Assembly (NCBI GenBank): GCA_029240955.1
Contig: JARDZH010000091.1
Span: forward strand, 1-7,004
Length of the DNA: 7,004 nt
Direction: 5' to 3'
Origin: Pseudomonas sp.
GTDB lineage: Bacteria; Pseudomonadota; Gammaproteobacteria; Pseudomonadales; Pseudomonadaceae
The notes under the pieces are model-generated. The model made no database searches, had not been told where the DNA came from, and saw nothing but the letters and a program-made list of their open reading frames with translations. Below, one piece after another: positions 1 to 6,450 of this stretch. The number at the start of each line of letters is the position of its first letter. The first letter of the stretch is position 1. The translations under genes were made by a program, and so were the position numbers.

Positions 1-34
1 GTTATGCCGGGGTTGGATGTTTGCGCACAGGAAC

Positions 35-55
35 TGTGGAAGAGTCTGTGGATAA
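35..55 (-). promoter_or_regulatory. Possible DnaA-box pair
   Basis: Positions 47-55 read TGTGGATAA, the exact complement of the DnaA-box consensus TTATCCACA. A second, degenerate copy (TGTGGAAGA, two mismatches) lies at 35-43, twelve bases upstream in the same orientation. Single perfect boxes occur by chance in a genome; a phased pair is somewhat less likely. No DnaA-regulated gene is visible next to it, and the sequence upstream of the window is unknown, so function is unproven. Confidence 0.3.
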
Positions 56-103
56 GAGGTGCAAGGGTGCCGCAATTGCCGGTGCCATCGTCATCCGACC
101 CCG

Positions 104-122
104 CTGGCTATTTTTTAACCAG
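104..122. repeat. Imperfect AT-centred palindrome upstream of the SDR gene
   Basis: CTGGCTA (104-110) and TAACCAG (116-122) form an inverted repeat with one mismatch (a possible G-U pair in RNA) around a T5 centre. It lies about 145 bp upstream of the SDR start. It could be an operator or a weak terminator for a gene to the left; nothing else in the sequence decides between these. The rest of 1-267 shows no recognisable gene. Confidence 0.25.
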
Positions 123-267
123 AACGGTGTGTGCGACAGCGCATGTATTGCGGCTCCATCGCTTCGCCTGAACCATAGAGGCGGCCATGCTGCCGAAGAT
201 GAGCATCGGTGCCACTTCCGTCATGCGCACCGAGTTTCAAGACCTGTTGAATGCCAAGGAATCTCTC

Positions 268-954
268 ATGACTACTAGCAAAACCGCGCTGATCATCGGC
301 GCTTCCCGAGGCTTGGGTCTCGGGCTCGTGCAACGCCTGACCGAACAAGGCTGGGAAGTGACCGCAACTGTCCGCGACCCGCACAAGGCTGATGACCTGA
401 AAGCACTCTCAGGCGTGCGAATCGAAACGGTGGATATCGACGAGATCGCGTCGCTGGAAGTGCTGATGCAGAAGCTCAAGGACCAGATCTTCGACGTCGT
501 GTTCGTCAATGCCGGCATCATCGGGCCAAGTCATCAGAGCGCGGCGCAGTCGACTGCCGCTGAACTGGGTCAACTGTTTCTGACCAATGCCGTCGCCCCG
601 ATCCGCATCGCCGAACGCCTGATTGATCAGATCCGCCCTGAAACCGGCGTACTGGCATTCATGAGTTCCGTACTGGGCAGTGTTGCCTGCCCGGAAGGCG
701 CAGAAATGGGGCTCTACAAAGCAAGCAAGGCTGCGCTCAACTCCATGACCAACACCTTCGTAACCCGTCTGGCCGAGCCGCGGCCGACTGTGCTGTCCCT
801 GCATCCGGGCTGGGTCAGAACAGCCATGGGCGGCGAAGGCGCGGATATCGACGTTCAGACAAGCACGACCGGTCTGGTCGAGCAACTCAACGCGTATGCC
901 GGCAAAGGCGGACATCACTTCATCAATTACAAGGGCGAAACCATTCCCTGGTGA
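268..954 (+). CDS. SDR family oxidoreductase (CsgA/sniffer-like)
   Basis: A 228-residue protein of the short-chain dehydrogenase/reductase family, a cytosolic NAD(P)(H)-dependent oxidoreductase. The N-terminal Rossmann motif is GASRGLG at residues 11-17. The structural NAG motif is at 81-83, a conserved Asn at 107, and the active-site serine region MSS at 132-134. The catalytic YxxxK is Y150-K154 (YKASK), followed by the PG motif in HPGWVRT at about 180. The short length and the SKAALN plus LHPGWVRTxMGG pattern resemble the C-factor/sniffer carbonyl-reductase-like branch, but the substrate cannot be read from sequence. The start at 268 is chosen because AAGGA at 256-260 sits 7 nt upstream and the Rossmann fold begins at once. 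An in-frame ATG at 187 would add 27 residues without family resemblance. The gene is monocistronic here and convergent with chaA. Confidence 0.92.
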   Translation: MTTSKTALIIGASRGLGLGLVQRLTEQGWEVTATVRDPHKADDLKALSGVRIETVDIDEIASLEVLMQKLKDQIFDVVFVNAGIIGPSHQSAAQSTAAELGQLFLTNAVAPIRIAERLIDQIRPETGVLAFMSSVLGSVACPEGAEMGLYKASKAALNSMTNTFVTRLAEPRPTVLSLHPGWVRTAMGGEGADIDVQTSTTGLVEQLNAYAGKGGHHFINYKGETIPW

Positions 955-961
955 CGGGCAA

Positions 962-998
962 AAGCGCGTTGCCGCCAGCCAGCGGTCAGCGCGCTTTA
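962..998 (-). terminator. Intrinsic terminator between the SDR gene and chaA
   Basis: AAAGCGCG (962-969) and CGCGCTTT (991-998) are perfect inverted arms. An inner stem, CCGC (973-976) with GCGG (983-986), makes the hairpin more compact. Read on the minus strand the stem ends in CGCGCTTTTTG, a proper T-tract, 11 nt beyond the chaA stop codon. On the plus strand it ends in only three T, so it should terminate chaA better than the SDR gene. It probably serves both convergent genes. Confidence 0.75.
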
Positions 999-1008
999 CA
1001 GATGAGTC

Positions 1009-2100
1009 CTACAGTCCCAGACACGACAGCATGATGAAGGTCGCAAACAGTACGAAATGGGTCATGCCTTCAATGGCATTGGTCTGACCGTCATTGAGGT
1101 TGATGGCACTGACCAGCAGCGTGATCACGATCATCACGGTCTGCACCGGCGTCATTGCCATCTGGAACGGCTGGCCACTGTAGAGCGCCATCGCTTCCAT
1201 GACGGGAACTGTGAGAATGACCGTCGACAGCGACGCGCCCAAGGCAATGTTGACCACCGATTGCATACGGTTGGCCAGCGCAGCGCGCAATGCAGTCAGG
1301 ATTTCGGGCGCTGCGGAAATCGCCGCCACCAGAATCGCTGTCATCACCGGCGGCGCACCCGTGCCTTCCAGACCGAGGTCGACGGCTTTGGACATCACCT
1401 CCGCCAATGCGCCGATCACGATCACGCCCAGTACCAGAGTACCGATCGACAGCGTCAGGTTGGCCGGCTTGCTATGGGTTTCAGTCGGCTCCTGGCGTTT
1501 TTTCTTTTCCGGGTAGCTGTAGCTGAAAAAGTAGCTGTGCGGCCCGACCTGCATGCGCAGGAACAAGGTGTACAGCACGATCATCGCGCCGATGGTGAAC
1601 CCCGAATACAGCTTCCATTTCTCGCTGGGTATGAACTCAGGGACAACCATCGACACGCCCATGGCGGTCAGAATCATCACGCTGTAGGTCCGCGCTGAGT
1701 CGTCGTTATACGCCTGCTCGCCATGCTTGAGCCCGCCCATCAGCGCAGCCAGCCCCAGAATGCCGTTGATATCGAGCATTACCGCCGAATAGATCGTGTC
1801 GCGCACCAGCGTCGGCGAGGGTTCGTTGCTCATCATGATCGCGAGGATAACGACCTCGACCAGCACCGCAGAGAGCGTAAGGATCATGGTGCCGTACGGG
1901 TCACCGACCTTTTCGGCGAGCACCTCGGCGTGATGCGCGACACGCATGGACGCGCAAATGATGAAACCGACCAGCGCCAGCCCTGCTACCAACGCAACGA
2001 TCTGTCCGTTGCCCAGCAGCATATGCTCCAGAGGATAAGCGACGCAGGTCGCGACGATTGCCAGAAGAAGAAACGCTTCTTGCTTTAACAGTGAGCCCAT
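1009..2100 (-). CDS. chaA: ChaA-type calcium/sodium:proton antiporter
   Basis: A 363-residue inner-membrane protein of the Ca2+:cation antiporter superfamily (E. coli ChaA is about 366 residues). Known ChaA proteins exchange Ca2+ or Na+ (K+ at high pH) for H+, aiding ion and alkali tolerance. About eleven hydrophobic segments are visible. The first alpha-repeat contains LSAVLVEVVILAIMM (about 76-90) with its conserved Glu; the second contains AAISAAPEILTALRAALAN (about 259-277) followed by NIALGASLSTVI. The stretch MGGLKHGEQAYNDD (121-134) is typical of ChaA. A charged cytoplasmic loop (about 194-213, EKKKRQEPTETHSK) separates the two halves. The start at 2100 gives the family length; a GTG at 2139 would add 13 polar residues. 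The upstream GGGA is a weak ribosome-binding site. The gene is divergent from fecB and convergent with the SDR gene. Confidence 0.93.
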   Translation of the reverse strand: MGSLLKQEAFLLLAIVATCVAYPLEHMLLGNGQIVALVAGLALVGFIICASMRVAHHAEVLAEKVGDPYGTMILTLSAVLVEVVILAIMMSNEPSPTLVRDTIYSAVMLDINGILGLAALMGGLKHGEQAYNDDSARTYSVMILTAMGVSMVVPEFIPSEKWKLYSGFTIGAMIVLYTLFLRMQVGPHSYFFSYSYPEKKKRQEPTETHSKPANLTLSIGTLVLGVIVIGALAEVMSKAVDLGLEGTGAPPVMTAILVAAISAAPEILTALRAALANRMQSVVNIALGASLSTVILTVPVMEAMALYSGQPFQMAMTPVQTVMIVITLLVSAINLNDGQTNAIEGMTHFVLFATFIMLSCLGL

Positions 2101-2116
2101 TTCAGTCCCGAGCCGC

Positions 2117-2150
2117 TGCGACGCAACGTCGCACGGCACCTTTGAAGGTG
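2117..2150 (-). promoter_or_regulatory. Twin inverted repeats in the chaA leader
   Basis: TGCGAC (2117-2122) pairs perfectly with GTCGCA (2128-2133) across a 5-nt loop. Immediately beyond it CACCTTTGAAGGTG (2137-2150) is a 6-bp-arm palindrome with a 2-nt centre. Both lie 17-50 nt upstream of the chaA ATG. The first could form a small RNA hairpin; the second is too tight for RNA and is more like a dimeric-regulator operator. Neither matches a riboswitch that I recognise. Chance occurrence in GC-rich DNA is possible. Confidence 0.3.
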
Positions 2151-2240
2151 TTAGTCAATGAAGTCGTTGAGAGTGCGGCATGTGACAAAAGGTTTCAGCA
2201 AAGCGCCAGGATGAGAACCGAACCCAGCCGCAAATGACTT

Positions 2241-2269
2241 TTGATCCTGTCGGCTCGATGTGAAATAGT
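2241..2269 (+). promoter_or_regulatory. Candidate sigma-70 promoter for fecBCDE
   Basis: TTGATC (2241-2246, 4 of 6 to the -35 consensus) lies 17 nt before AATAGT (2264-2269, 4 of 6 to the -10 consensus, with the key A and final T kept). Transcription would begin near 2276, about 68 nt before fecB. No 19-bp Fur box and no FecI-type promoter is recognisable by eye in the 243-bp intergenic region. Confidence 0.35.
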
Positions 2270-2343
2270 GCCCGCCGTTTTTTCCTCGCGCCCGTCTGGT
2301 GCGATGTTTTCGCTTCGAACCGTGCTTCAAGGGGTATTTCGTC

Positions 2344-3264
2344 ATGTGCAAATCACGACTCCTGCAACTGATGGCCGGCGCCTTCATCGCGCTGTCCGCC
2401 GGCGTGCTTCAGGCGGCGCCTATCGACATCGATGACGGACAACACAAGGTCCATTTGCCGGACACTCCGACGCGCGTCGTGGTGCTGGAGTTTTCGTTTC
2501 TCGATAGTCTGGCCTCGGTCGGCGTGACTCCAGTAGGTGCAGCTGACGACGGCGACGCCAACCGGGTCTTGCCTAAAGCACGCGAGGCCATCGGTGAGTG
2601 GCAATCGGTCGGCCTGCGCTCGCAGCCCAACATCGAGGTGATCGCGCGGCTCAAGCCTGACCTCATCATTGCCGACCTCGGTCGCCATCAAGCGCTGTAC
2701 AACGATCTCGCGAGTCTGGCACCGACGTTGATGCTGCCTTCTCGCGGCGAGGATTATCAGGGCAGCCTGAAATCTGCCGAGCTGATCGGAACGGCGCTGG
2801 GCAAGAGCGCGCAGATGCAGGCGCGTATCGCTCAGAACAAGGACCACCTGAAAGAAATCGCGGCGCAGATTCCGGCAGGGGCCAAGGTATTGTTCGGCGT
2901 TGCGCGTGAAGACAGCTTTTCGGTGCACGGTCCGCACTCCTACGCGGGCAGCGTGCTGCAGGCGATTGGTCTGCAGGTGCCGGAAGTGCGCAAGAATGCT
3001 GCGCCGACCGAGTTCGTCAGCCTGGAGCAATTGCTCGCGCTGGACCCGGCCTGGCTGCTGGTCGGCCATTATCGTCGCCCAAGTCTGGTGGACAGCTGGA
3101 GCAAACAGCCGCTGTGGCAGGTGCTCGGGGCGGTGCGCAACAAACAGGTTGCGGAAGTCGATGGCGACAGTTGGGCGCGTAACCGCGGCATCATGGCCTC
3201 GGAACAGATCGCCGACGACGCCCTTGCCATCCTCAAGGGCGGCAAGGCCGTGCTGAACCCATAA
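2344..3264 (+). CDS. fecB: Ferric dicitrate periplasmic binding protein FecB
   Basis: A 306-residue periplasmic solute-binding protein (E. coli FecB is 300) that delivers ferric dicitrate to the FecCD permease. A signal peptide spans about residues 1-24: basic CKSR, hydrophobic core LLQLMAGAFIALSAGVL, cleavage near LQA-AP. No lipobox Cys is present, so it should be soluble. Family blocks follow: RVVVLEFSFLDSLASVGV (44-61), GAADDGDANRVLP (65-77), WQSVG (86-90), KPDLIIAD (104-111), LEQLLALDPAWLLVGHYR (227-244) and SWARNRGI (276-283). These match E. coli FecB closely as I recall it, so dicitrate specificity is better supported than for a generic siderophore binder. The start at 2344 is chosen for AAGGGG at 2329-2334, 9 nt upstream; an in-frame ATG at 2299 would disrupt the signal peptide. 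It is the first gene of a four-gene operon. Confidence 0.94.
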   Translation: MCKSRLLQLMAGAFIALSAGVLQAAPIDIDDGQHKVHLPDTPTRVVVLEFSFLDSLASVGVTPVGAADDGDANRVLPKAREAIGEWQSVGLRSQPNIEVIARLKPDLIIADLGRHQALYNDLASLAPTLMLPSRGEDYQGSLKSAELIGTALGKSAQMQARIAQNKDHLKEIAAQIPAGAKVLFGVAREDSFSVHGPHSYAGSVLQAIGLQVPEVRKNAAPTEFVSLEQLLALDPAWLLVGHYRRPSLVDSWSKQPLWQVLGAVRNKQVAEVDGDSWARNRGIMASEQIADDALAILKGGKAVLNP

Positions 3265-4254
3265 ATGCAGCGCTGGTTGTTGGCGGCGCTGATTGCCGCG
3301 ACGTGTCTGGGCCTGTTCTGGGTGTCGCTGTTCGCCCTGTCGCCGTTCGACATCACCCGCGCCGACGCCTGGAACGGGCTGATGGCGCAGGGTGCGGGCG
3401 GCACCAACATCGCTTATGTCGTCGCGCAGTTGCGCGTACCCCGCGCGCTGTGTGCCGCACTGGTGGGCGCTTGCCTGGGCGTAGCTGGCGCTTTGATGCA
3501 GGGCATTACCCGCAATCGGCTGGCGTCTCCTTCATTGTTCGGCGTGACGGCTGGTGCGGCACTCGGCCTGGCCTTGTTTTCCACAGGTCTAGTCGCGCTG
3601 CCGTTCCCCGGCGGCGCGCTGCTGATGACGTGCGCAGGCGGAGCACTGGCCTGGTTTACGGTGTTCAGCCTGGGTGGCGCATGGTCGCCCAGTGCTGCGC
3701 AGGGCCGTCTTGTGTTGGCCGGCGTCGCGGTTGCAGCACTTTGCGCCGCGCTGACCCGGTTGACCGTCATTCTGGTCGAAGCCCAGGCGCAAAGCGTACT
3801 CAACTGGCTGGCCGGTTCGTTCGCCAATGCGGGTTTCGATCAGTTGCATCTGCTATGGCCATGCACGCTGATCGGCGTGCTGCTGGCGATTGCCTGCGCG
3901 CCACGTCTGAACCTGATCAATCTGGGCGACGACGCCGCGCGTTCACTGGGCGTGCGCATCGGGCCGTTGCGCCTGCTGGTGTTCGGCGTCAGCCTGCTAT
4001 TGGTGGGCGCCAGTGTCTGTGCGGTGGGGCCGATCGGCTTCGTCGGTCTGATCGCGCCGAACATCGCGCGCCAGTGGCTGGGCAACGATTACCGCTGGCT
4101 GATTCCGGTCAGCGCTGGCCTGGGTGCGGCGATTGTCCTGGCGGCCGATCTGGTCAGTCGCGCCGTGGCCTTCCCGGTGGAAACGCCTGCCGGGGTCGTC
4201 ACAGCGCTGATCGGCGCGCCGTTCTTTCTGTTTCTCGCCAGGCGCGCACTATGA
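3265..4254 (+). CDS. fecC: Ferric dicitrate ABC permease subunit FecC
   Basis: A 329-residue inner-membrane permease of the FecCD/BtuC family (E. coli FecC is about 332), forming with FecD the channel for ferric dicitrate. About nine or ten hydrophobic helices are visible, the first at residues 4-25. Family blocks are LRVPRALCAALVGACLGVAG (56-75), then ALMQGITRN (76-84) and LASPSLFGV (86-94); the cytoplasmic ATPase-contact loop LGDDAARSLGV (220-230); GPIGFVGLIAPNIAR (255-269); and the C-terminal ETPAGVVTALIGAPFF (306-321). The ATG directly abuts the fecB stop (TAAATG) and has no well-placed Shine-Dalgarno, which suggests translation coupled to fecB. The last codons overlap fecD by four bases (ATGA). 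It is assigned FecC rather than FecD by gene order and by the ITRN-LASPSLFGV block. Confidence 0.93.
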   Translation: MQRWLLAALIAATCLGLFWVSLFALSPFDITRADAWNGLMAQGAGGTNIAYVVAQLRVPRALCAALVGACLGVAGALMQGITRNRLASPSLFGVTAGAALGLALFSTGLVALPFPGGALLMTCAGGALAWFTVFSLGGAWSPSAAQGRLVLAGVAVAALCAALTRLTVILVEAQAQSVLNWLAGSFANAGFDQLHLLWPCTLIGVLLAIACAPRLNLINLGDDAARSLGVRIGPLRLLVFGVSLLLVGASVCAVGPIGFVGLIAPNIARQWLGNDYRWLIPVSAGLGAAIVLAADLVSRAVAFPVETPAGVVTALIGAPFFLFLARRAL

Positions 4255-5219
4255 ACCGGGCCGCTGTACGCTTGCTGATCCTGTCCGCGCTGCTGCTCCT
4301 CGCGGTAGGTCTGAGCCTGAGCGCCGGAACCGTCTGGCTTACACCCGATGCGGTGCTGAGCCATCTGATTGCCCACGACAGCAAGGATTTCGAAGTCTGG
4401 AATCATCGTCTGCCGCGCGGCCTGATCGCCATGGTGACCGGCGCGGCGTTCGGCCTTGCGGGTGCCATCGTTCAAGGTGTCATTCGCAACCCGCTGGCGT
4501 CGCCGGAAATTCTCGGCGTCACTCAGGGCGCGGGGCTCGCATTGACGATCGCCATCATTGGCCTGCCACAGCTGCCGGTTGTCTGGTTACCGCTGGTTGC
4601 GTGTGTCGGCGGAGCGGCAGGCGCGTTGCTGTTGGCGGTCTATAACACCGGCGTGCAGTTCTCCGGTGTGCGTTTCGCGCTGTCGGGGGTCGCGATTGCG
4701 GTGACCTTGTCGAGCGTGACCGAATTTCTGATCCTCTCCAATCCGCTGGATATCAACACCGCCCTGCTGGCCCTGACCGGCAGTTTATGGAGTCGTAACT
4801 GGCACCATGTGCTGCTCGCCGCGCCCTTTCTCGTGCTGATCCCGGCCGGGATGCTGCTGGCCAAGCCGCTGAATCTGATCAGTCTCGGTGACGAAGCCGC
4901 GCAGACACTCGGCACGCCGCTCAAGCGAGTGCGCGTGCTGGCGATGGGTTGCGCGGTTTTGCTGACCAGCCTGGGCGTGGGCATCATCGGGCCGGTGAGC
5001 TTCGTAGGATTGGTCGCACCGCACATGGCCCGGCGTCTGGTGGGCGGGCATCATCATTATCTGCTGCCCGCGTCGATGCTGCTGGGCGCGCTGTTGCTGG
5101 TACTGGCCGACACGCTGGGCCGAACACTGATCGCTCCGAGCGAAATTCCTGCCGGCATTCTGACTGCAGTGATCGGCGCACCTTACTTCCTCTGGCTGCT
5201 GGCACGATTCAAAGGTTGA
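4251..5219 (+). CDS. fecD: Ferric dicitrate ABC permease subunit FecD
   Basis: A 322-residue inner-membrane permease (E. coli FecD is 318), the second FecCD-family half of the channel. The first helix is at residues 6-26. Family blocks: RLPRGLIAMVTGAAFGLAG (53-71), IVQGVIRNPLASPEILGV (73-90), ALTGSLW (174-180), the ATPase-contact loop LGDEAAQTLG (212-221), GPVSFVGLVAPHMARR (247-262), and EIPAGILTAVIGAPYFLW (298-315). The start ATG at 4251 overlaps the fecC stop as ATGA, a classic translational-coupling junction. The reading frame is stop-free far upstream through fecC, but that upstream part is out of frame with fecC, Arg-rich and not membrane-like, so it is not part of FecD. A GGHHHYLLP run (265-273) corresponds to the GGRHRRLLP region of E. 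coli FecD. Confidence 0.93.
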   Translation: MNRAAVRLLILSALLLLAVGLSLSAGTVWLTPDAVLSHLIAHDSKDFEVWNHRLPRGLIAMVTGAAFGLAGAIVQGVIRNPLASPEILGVTQGAGLALTIAIIGLPQLPVVWLPLVACVGGAAGALLLAVYNTGVQFSGVRFALSGVAIAVTLSSVTEFLILSNPLDINTALLALTGSLWSRNWHHVLLAAPFLVLIPAGMLLAKPLNLISLGDEAAQTLGTPLKRVRVLAMGCAVLLTSLGVGIIGPVSFVGLVAPHMARRLVGGHHHYLLPASMLLGALLLVLADTLGRTLIAPSEIPAGILTAVIGAPYFLWLLARFKG

Positions 5220-5223
5220 ATTC

Positions 5224-6015
5224 ATGAGCATTCTCCAGGCCCGCCATCTCGACATCGGCTACGGCGCGACCCGTATCGTGCAGGATCTTTCGTTCAGCCC
5301 GCCGCCCGGCAAAGTTACGGCACTGATCGGCCCCAACGGGTGTGGCAAGTCCACGCTGCTCAAGGCGTTTGCGCGCATCCTCAAGCCGCAGGCAGGCGAT
5401 CTGACGCTGGACGGTAAACATTACAGCGCGCTGACGGCACGGGAACTGGCCTGCAAAGTGGCTTTTCTGCCGCAAGTGCTGCCGATTCCCGAAGGCGTGA
5501 GCGTGCGCCAACTGGTGGCTTATGGACGCAGCCCGCACAACAGCCTTTGGGGACGCTTGAGTGGTGCCGACAGAACCAGCGTTGACGACGCTTTGCAGCG
5601 CATGGAGCTGGAAACGCTGGCTGAGCGCCCGTTGTCAGACCTTTCCGGGGGGCAGCGACAGCGCGCCTGGCTGGCGATGATTCTGGCGCAGGATGCGTCG
5701 ATCGTGTTGCTGGATGAGCCGACGACTTATCTGGACATCAGCCATCAGGTCGAGCTGCTGGATCTGATGCGCGAGCTCAGCGCCGAGGGCAAGACGGTCG
5801 TCACTGTGCTGCATGACATCAACCAGGCGTGTCGCTATGCCGACCATCTGGCGGTGATGCAGGCCGGGCGACTGGTTGCCAGCGGCTCGCCGGGTGACGT
5901 ACTCGATGCCGAGCTGGTCTGCCGGGTGTTCGATGTGCAAGTGCATATCCTGCGCGAGCCGGTCGCCGGCACGCCGATGTGTATCGTCGAGCGCAGCACC
6001 CGCTGCGGCAATTGA
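5224..6015 (+). CDS. fecE: Ferric dicitrate ABC transporter ATPase FecE
   Basis: A 263-residue cytoplasmic ATPase (E. coli FecE is about 255) that powers ferric dicitrate import by FecCD. All catalytic motifs are intact: Walker A GPNGCGKST (36-44), Q-loop Q84 in FLPQ, signature LSGGQRQR (140-147), Walker B VLLDEP (161-166), D-loop YLD (169-171) and H-loop H197 in VLHD. The LVAYGRSPHNSLWGRLS segment (97-113) and REPVAGTPMC (244-253) are close to E. coli FecE. The C-terminus runs about ten residues past that block (ERSTRCGN), a minor extension. AAAGG at 5211-5215, inside the end of fecD, lies 8 nt before the ATG; the gap from the fecD stop is 4 nt. It is the last gene of the operon. Confidence 0.95.
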   Translation: MSILQARHLDIGYGATRIVQDLSFSPPPGKVTALIGPNGCGKSTLLKAFARILKPQAGDLTLDGKHYSALTARELACKVAFLPQVLPIPEGVSVRQLVAYGRSPHNSLWGRLSGADRTSVDDALQRMELETLAERPLSDLSGGQRQRAWLAMILAQDASIVLLDEPTTYLDISHQVELLDLMRELSAEGKTVVTVLHDINQACRYADHLAVMQAGRLVASGSPGDVLDAELVCRVFDVQVHILREPVAGTPMCIVERSTRCGN

Positions 6016-6034
6016 AGGACACATACGAATCATC

Positions 6035-6122
6035 GTAGGAGCGCGCTTGCCCGCGACCCGGGCGACGCGGTCTTACAGGTCAACCGCGTCCTCGTTCGTC
6101 GCGAGCTACGCTCCCTCCCACA
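6035..6122 (+). repeat. REPIN copy 1
   Basis: The left REP reads GTAGGAGCGCGCTTGCCCGC from 6035. The right, inverted REP ends at 6122 in CGCTCCCTCCCACA. The two can pair: GGAGCG with CGCTCC, CGCGAC with GTCGCG. An inner stem, GACGCGGT (6064-6071) with ACCGCGTC (6083-6090), caps the structure. An A at 6082 breaks the ninth base pair that copies 2 and 3 have. Confidence 0.88.
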
Positions 6123-6156
6123 ACGTCCGCATTTCGTCTGCCGGAAAATGGTGATT

Positions 6157-6244
6157 GTAAGAGCGCGCTTGCCCGTGACCCGGGCGACGCGGTCTTACAG
6201 GTCGACCGCGTCATCGTTCGTCGCGAGCTACGCTCCCTCCCACA
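6157..6244 (+). repeat. REPIN copy 2
   Basis: It differs from copy 1 at four of 88 positions: GTAAGA for GTAGGA at the left end, CCCGTGAC for CCCGCGAC, and two changes near the inner stem. The inner stem is a full 9-bp pair, GACGCGGTC with GACCGCGTC. Confidence 0.88.
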
Positions 6245-6278
6245 ACGTCCGCATTTCGTCTGCCGGAAAATGGTGATT

Positions 6279-6366
6279 GTAGGAGCGTGCTTGCCCGCGA
6301 CCCAGGCGACGCGGTCTTGCAGGTCGACCGCGTCATCGTTCGTTGCGAGCTACGCTCCCTCCCACA
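6279..6366 (+). repeat. REPIN copy 3
   Basis: It differs from copy 2 at about six positions, including GCGTGC for GCGCGC, CCCAGG for CCCGGG and GTTGCG for GTCGCG in the right REP. The outer stem is therefore slightly weaker, while the 9-bp inner stem is intact. It is the most diverged copy, and its 3' linker drifts away after 6385. Confidence 0.85.
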
Positions 6367-6400
6367 ACCCCCGCATTTCGTCTGTCGGGATATGAGGCGT

Positions 6401-6440
6401 CTGAACGCGGGCTTCGCCAGCAAGCTGGCGTCTACAGATG
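6401..6440 (-). repeat. REP singlet of a second sequence class
   Basis: On the minus strand the sequence reads TGTAGACGCCAGCTTGCTGG followed by CGAAGCCCGCG, the TGTAGGAGCC-AGCTTGCTGGCGAA type of REP seen across Pseudomonas. It contains a perfect 7-bp hairpin, CGCCAGC (6415-6421) with GCTGGCG (6424-6430). It is not a copy of the three REPINs beside it, and no inverted partner is present. Confidence 0.65.
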
Positions 6441-6445
6441 TAGAC
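6430..6445. repeat. Perfect palindrome GTCTAC-AGAT-GTAGAC
   Basis: The arms GTCTAC (6430-6435) and GTAGAC (6440-6445) are exactly complementary around a 4-nt centre, starting on the last base of the REP hairpin. It may be an operator for the downstream gene, or the junction of two opposed REP ends, since TGTAGAC appears on both strands. I know of no regulator with this site. Confidence 0.4.
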
Positions 6446-6450
6446 CTGCG

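Larger units (their letters stand above)
6035..6394. repeat. Tandem array of three REPIN units, 122-bp period
   Basis: Three near-identical units begin at 6035, 6157 and 6279, exactly 122 bp apart. Each consists of an 88-bp REP doublet plus a 34-bp linker. The linkers after copies 1 and 2 are identical; the one after copy 3 matches for about 20 bases and then diverges. In Pseudomonas, REPINs are non-autonomous elements mobilised by RAYT (TnpA-REP) proteins encoded elsewhere, and clusters are known. The array lies between fecE and the deaminase gene and may protect the 3' end of the fec mRNA or promote Rho-dependent termination; this is inference. Confidence 0.9.

Noticed and set aside
1..171. 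A plus-strand frame open from the window edge to a TGA at 169-171, possibly the end of an upstream gene
   Set aside because: The translation matches no protein family I recognise and it contains the DnaA-box motifs. A gene tail cannot be excluded but cannot be supported.
108..224. A 38-codon minus-strand reading frame beginning MTEVAPMLIF
   Set aside because: It has no clear ribosome-binding site and resembles no family I recognise, and such frames are common by chance in GC-rich DNA.
187..267. Longer start for the SDR gene at the ATG at 187
   Set aside because: It adds 27 residues ahead of the Rossmann motif with no family support, and the ATG at 268 has a well-placed AAGGA.
1057..2088. 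Long plus-strand frames opposite chaA, His/Arg-rich
   Set aside because: They are antisense shadows of a well-matched membrane protein gene.
2271..2286. T-tract at 2278-2285 as an intrinsic terminator
   Set aside because: No stable stem precedes it on either strand.
3303..4250. A 316-codon stop-free stretch through fecC in the fecD frame, which would make a 638-residue fecD product
   Set aside because: Its translation is Arg/Gly-rich and non-hydrophobic, unlike a permease, while fecC in the other frame matches its family over its whole length. FecD from 4251 already has the family length. It is a GC-rich frame shadow.
6035..6394. CRISPR array
   Set aside because: The repeats are 88-bp palindromic units with identical rather than variable linkers, there are only three, and no cas gene is present.
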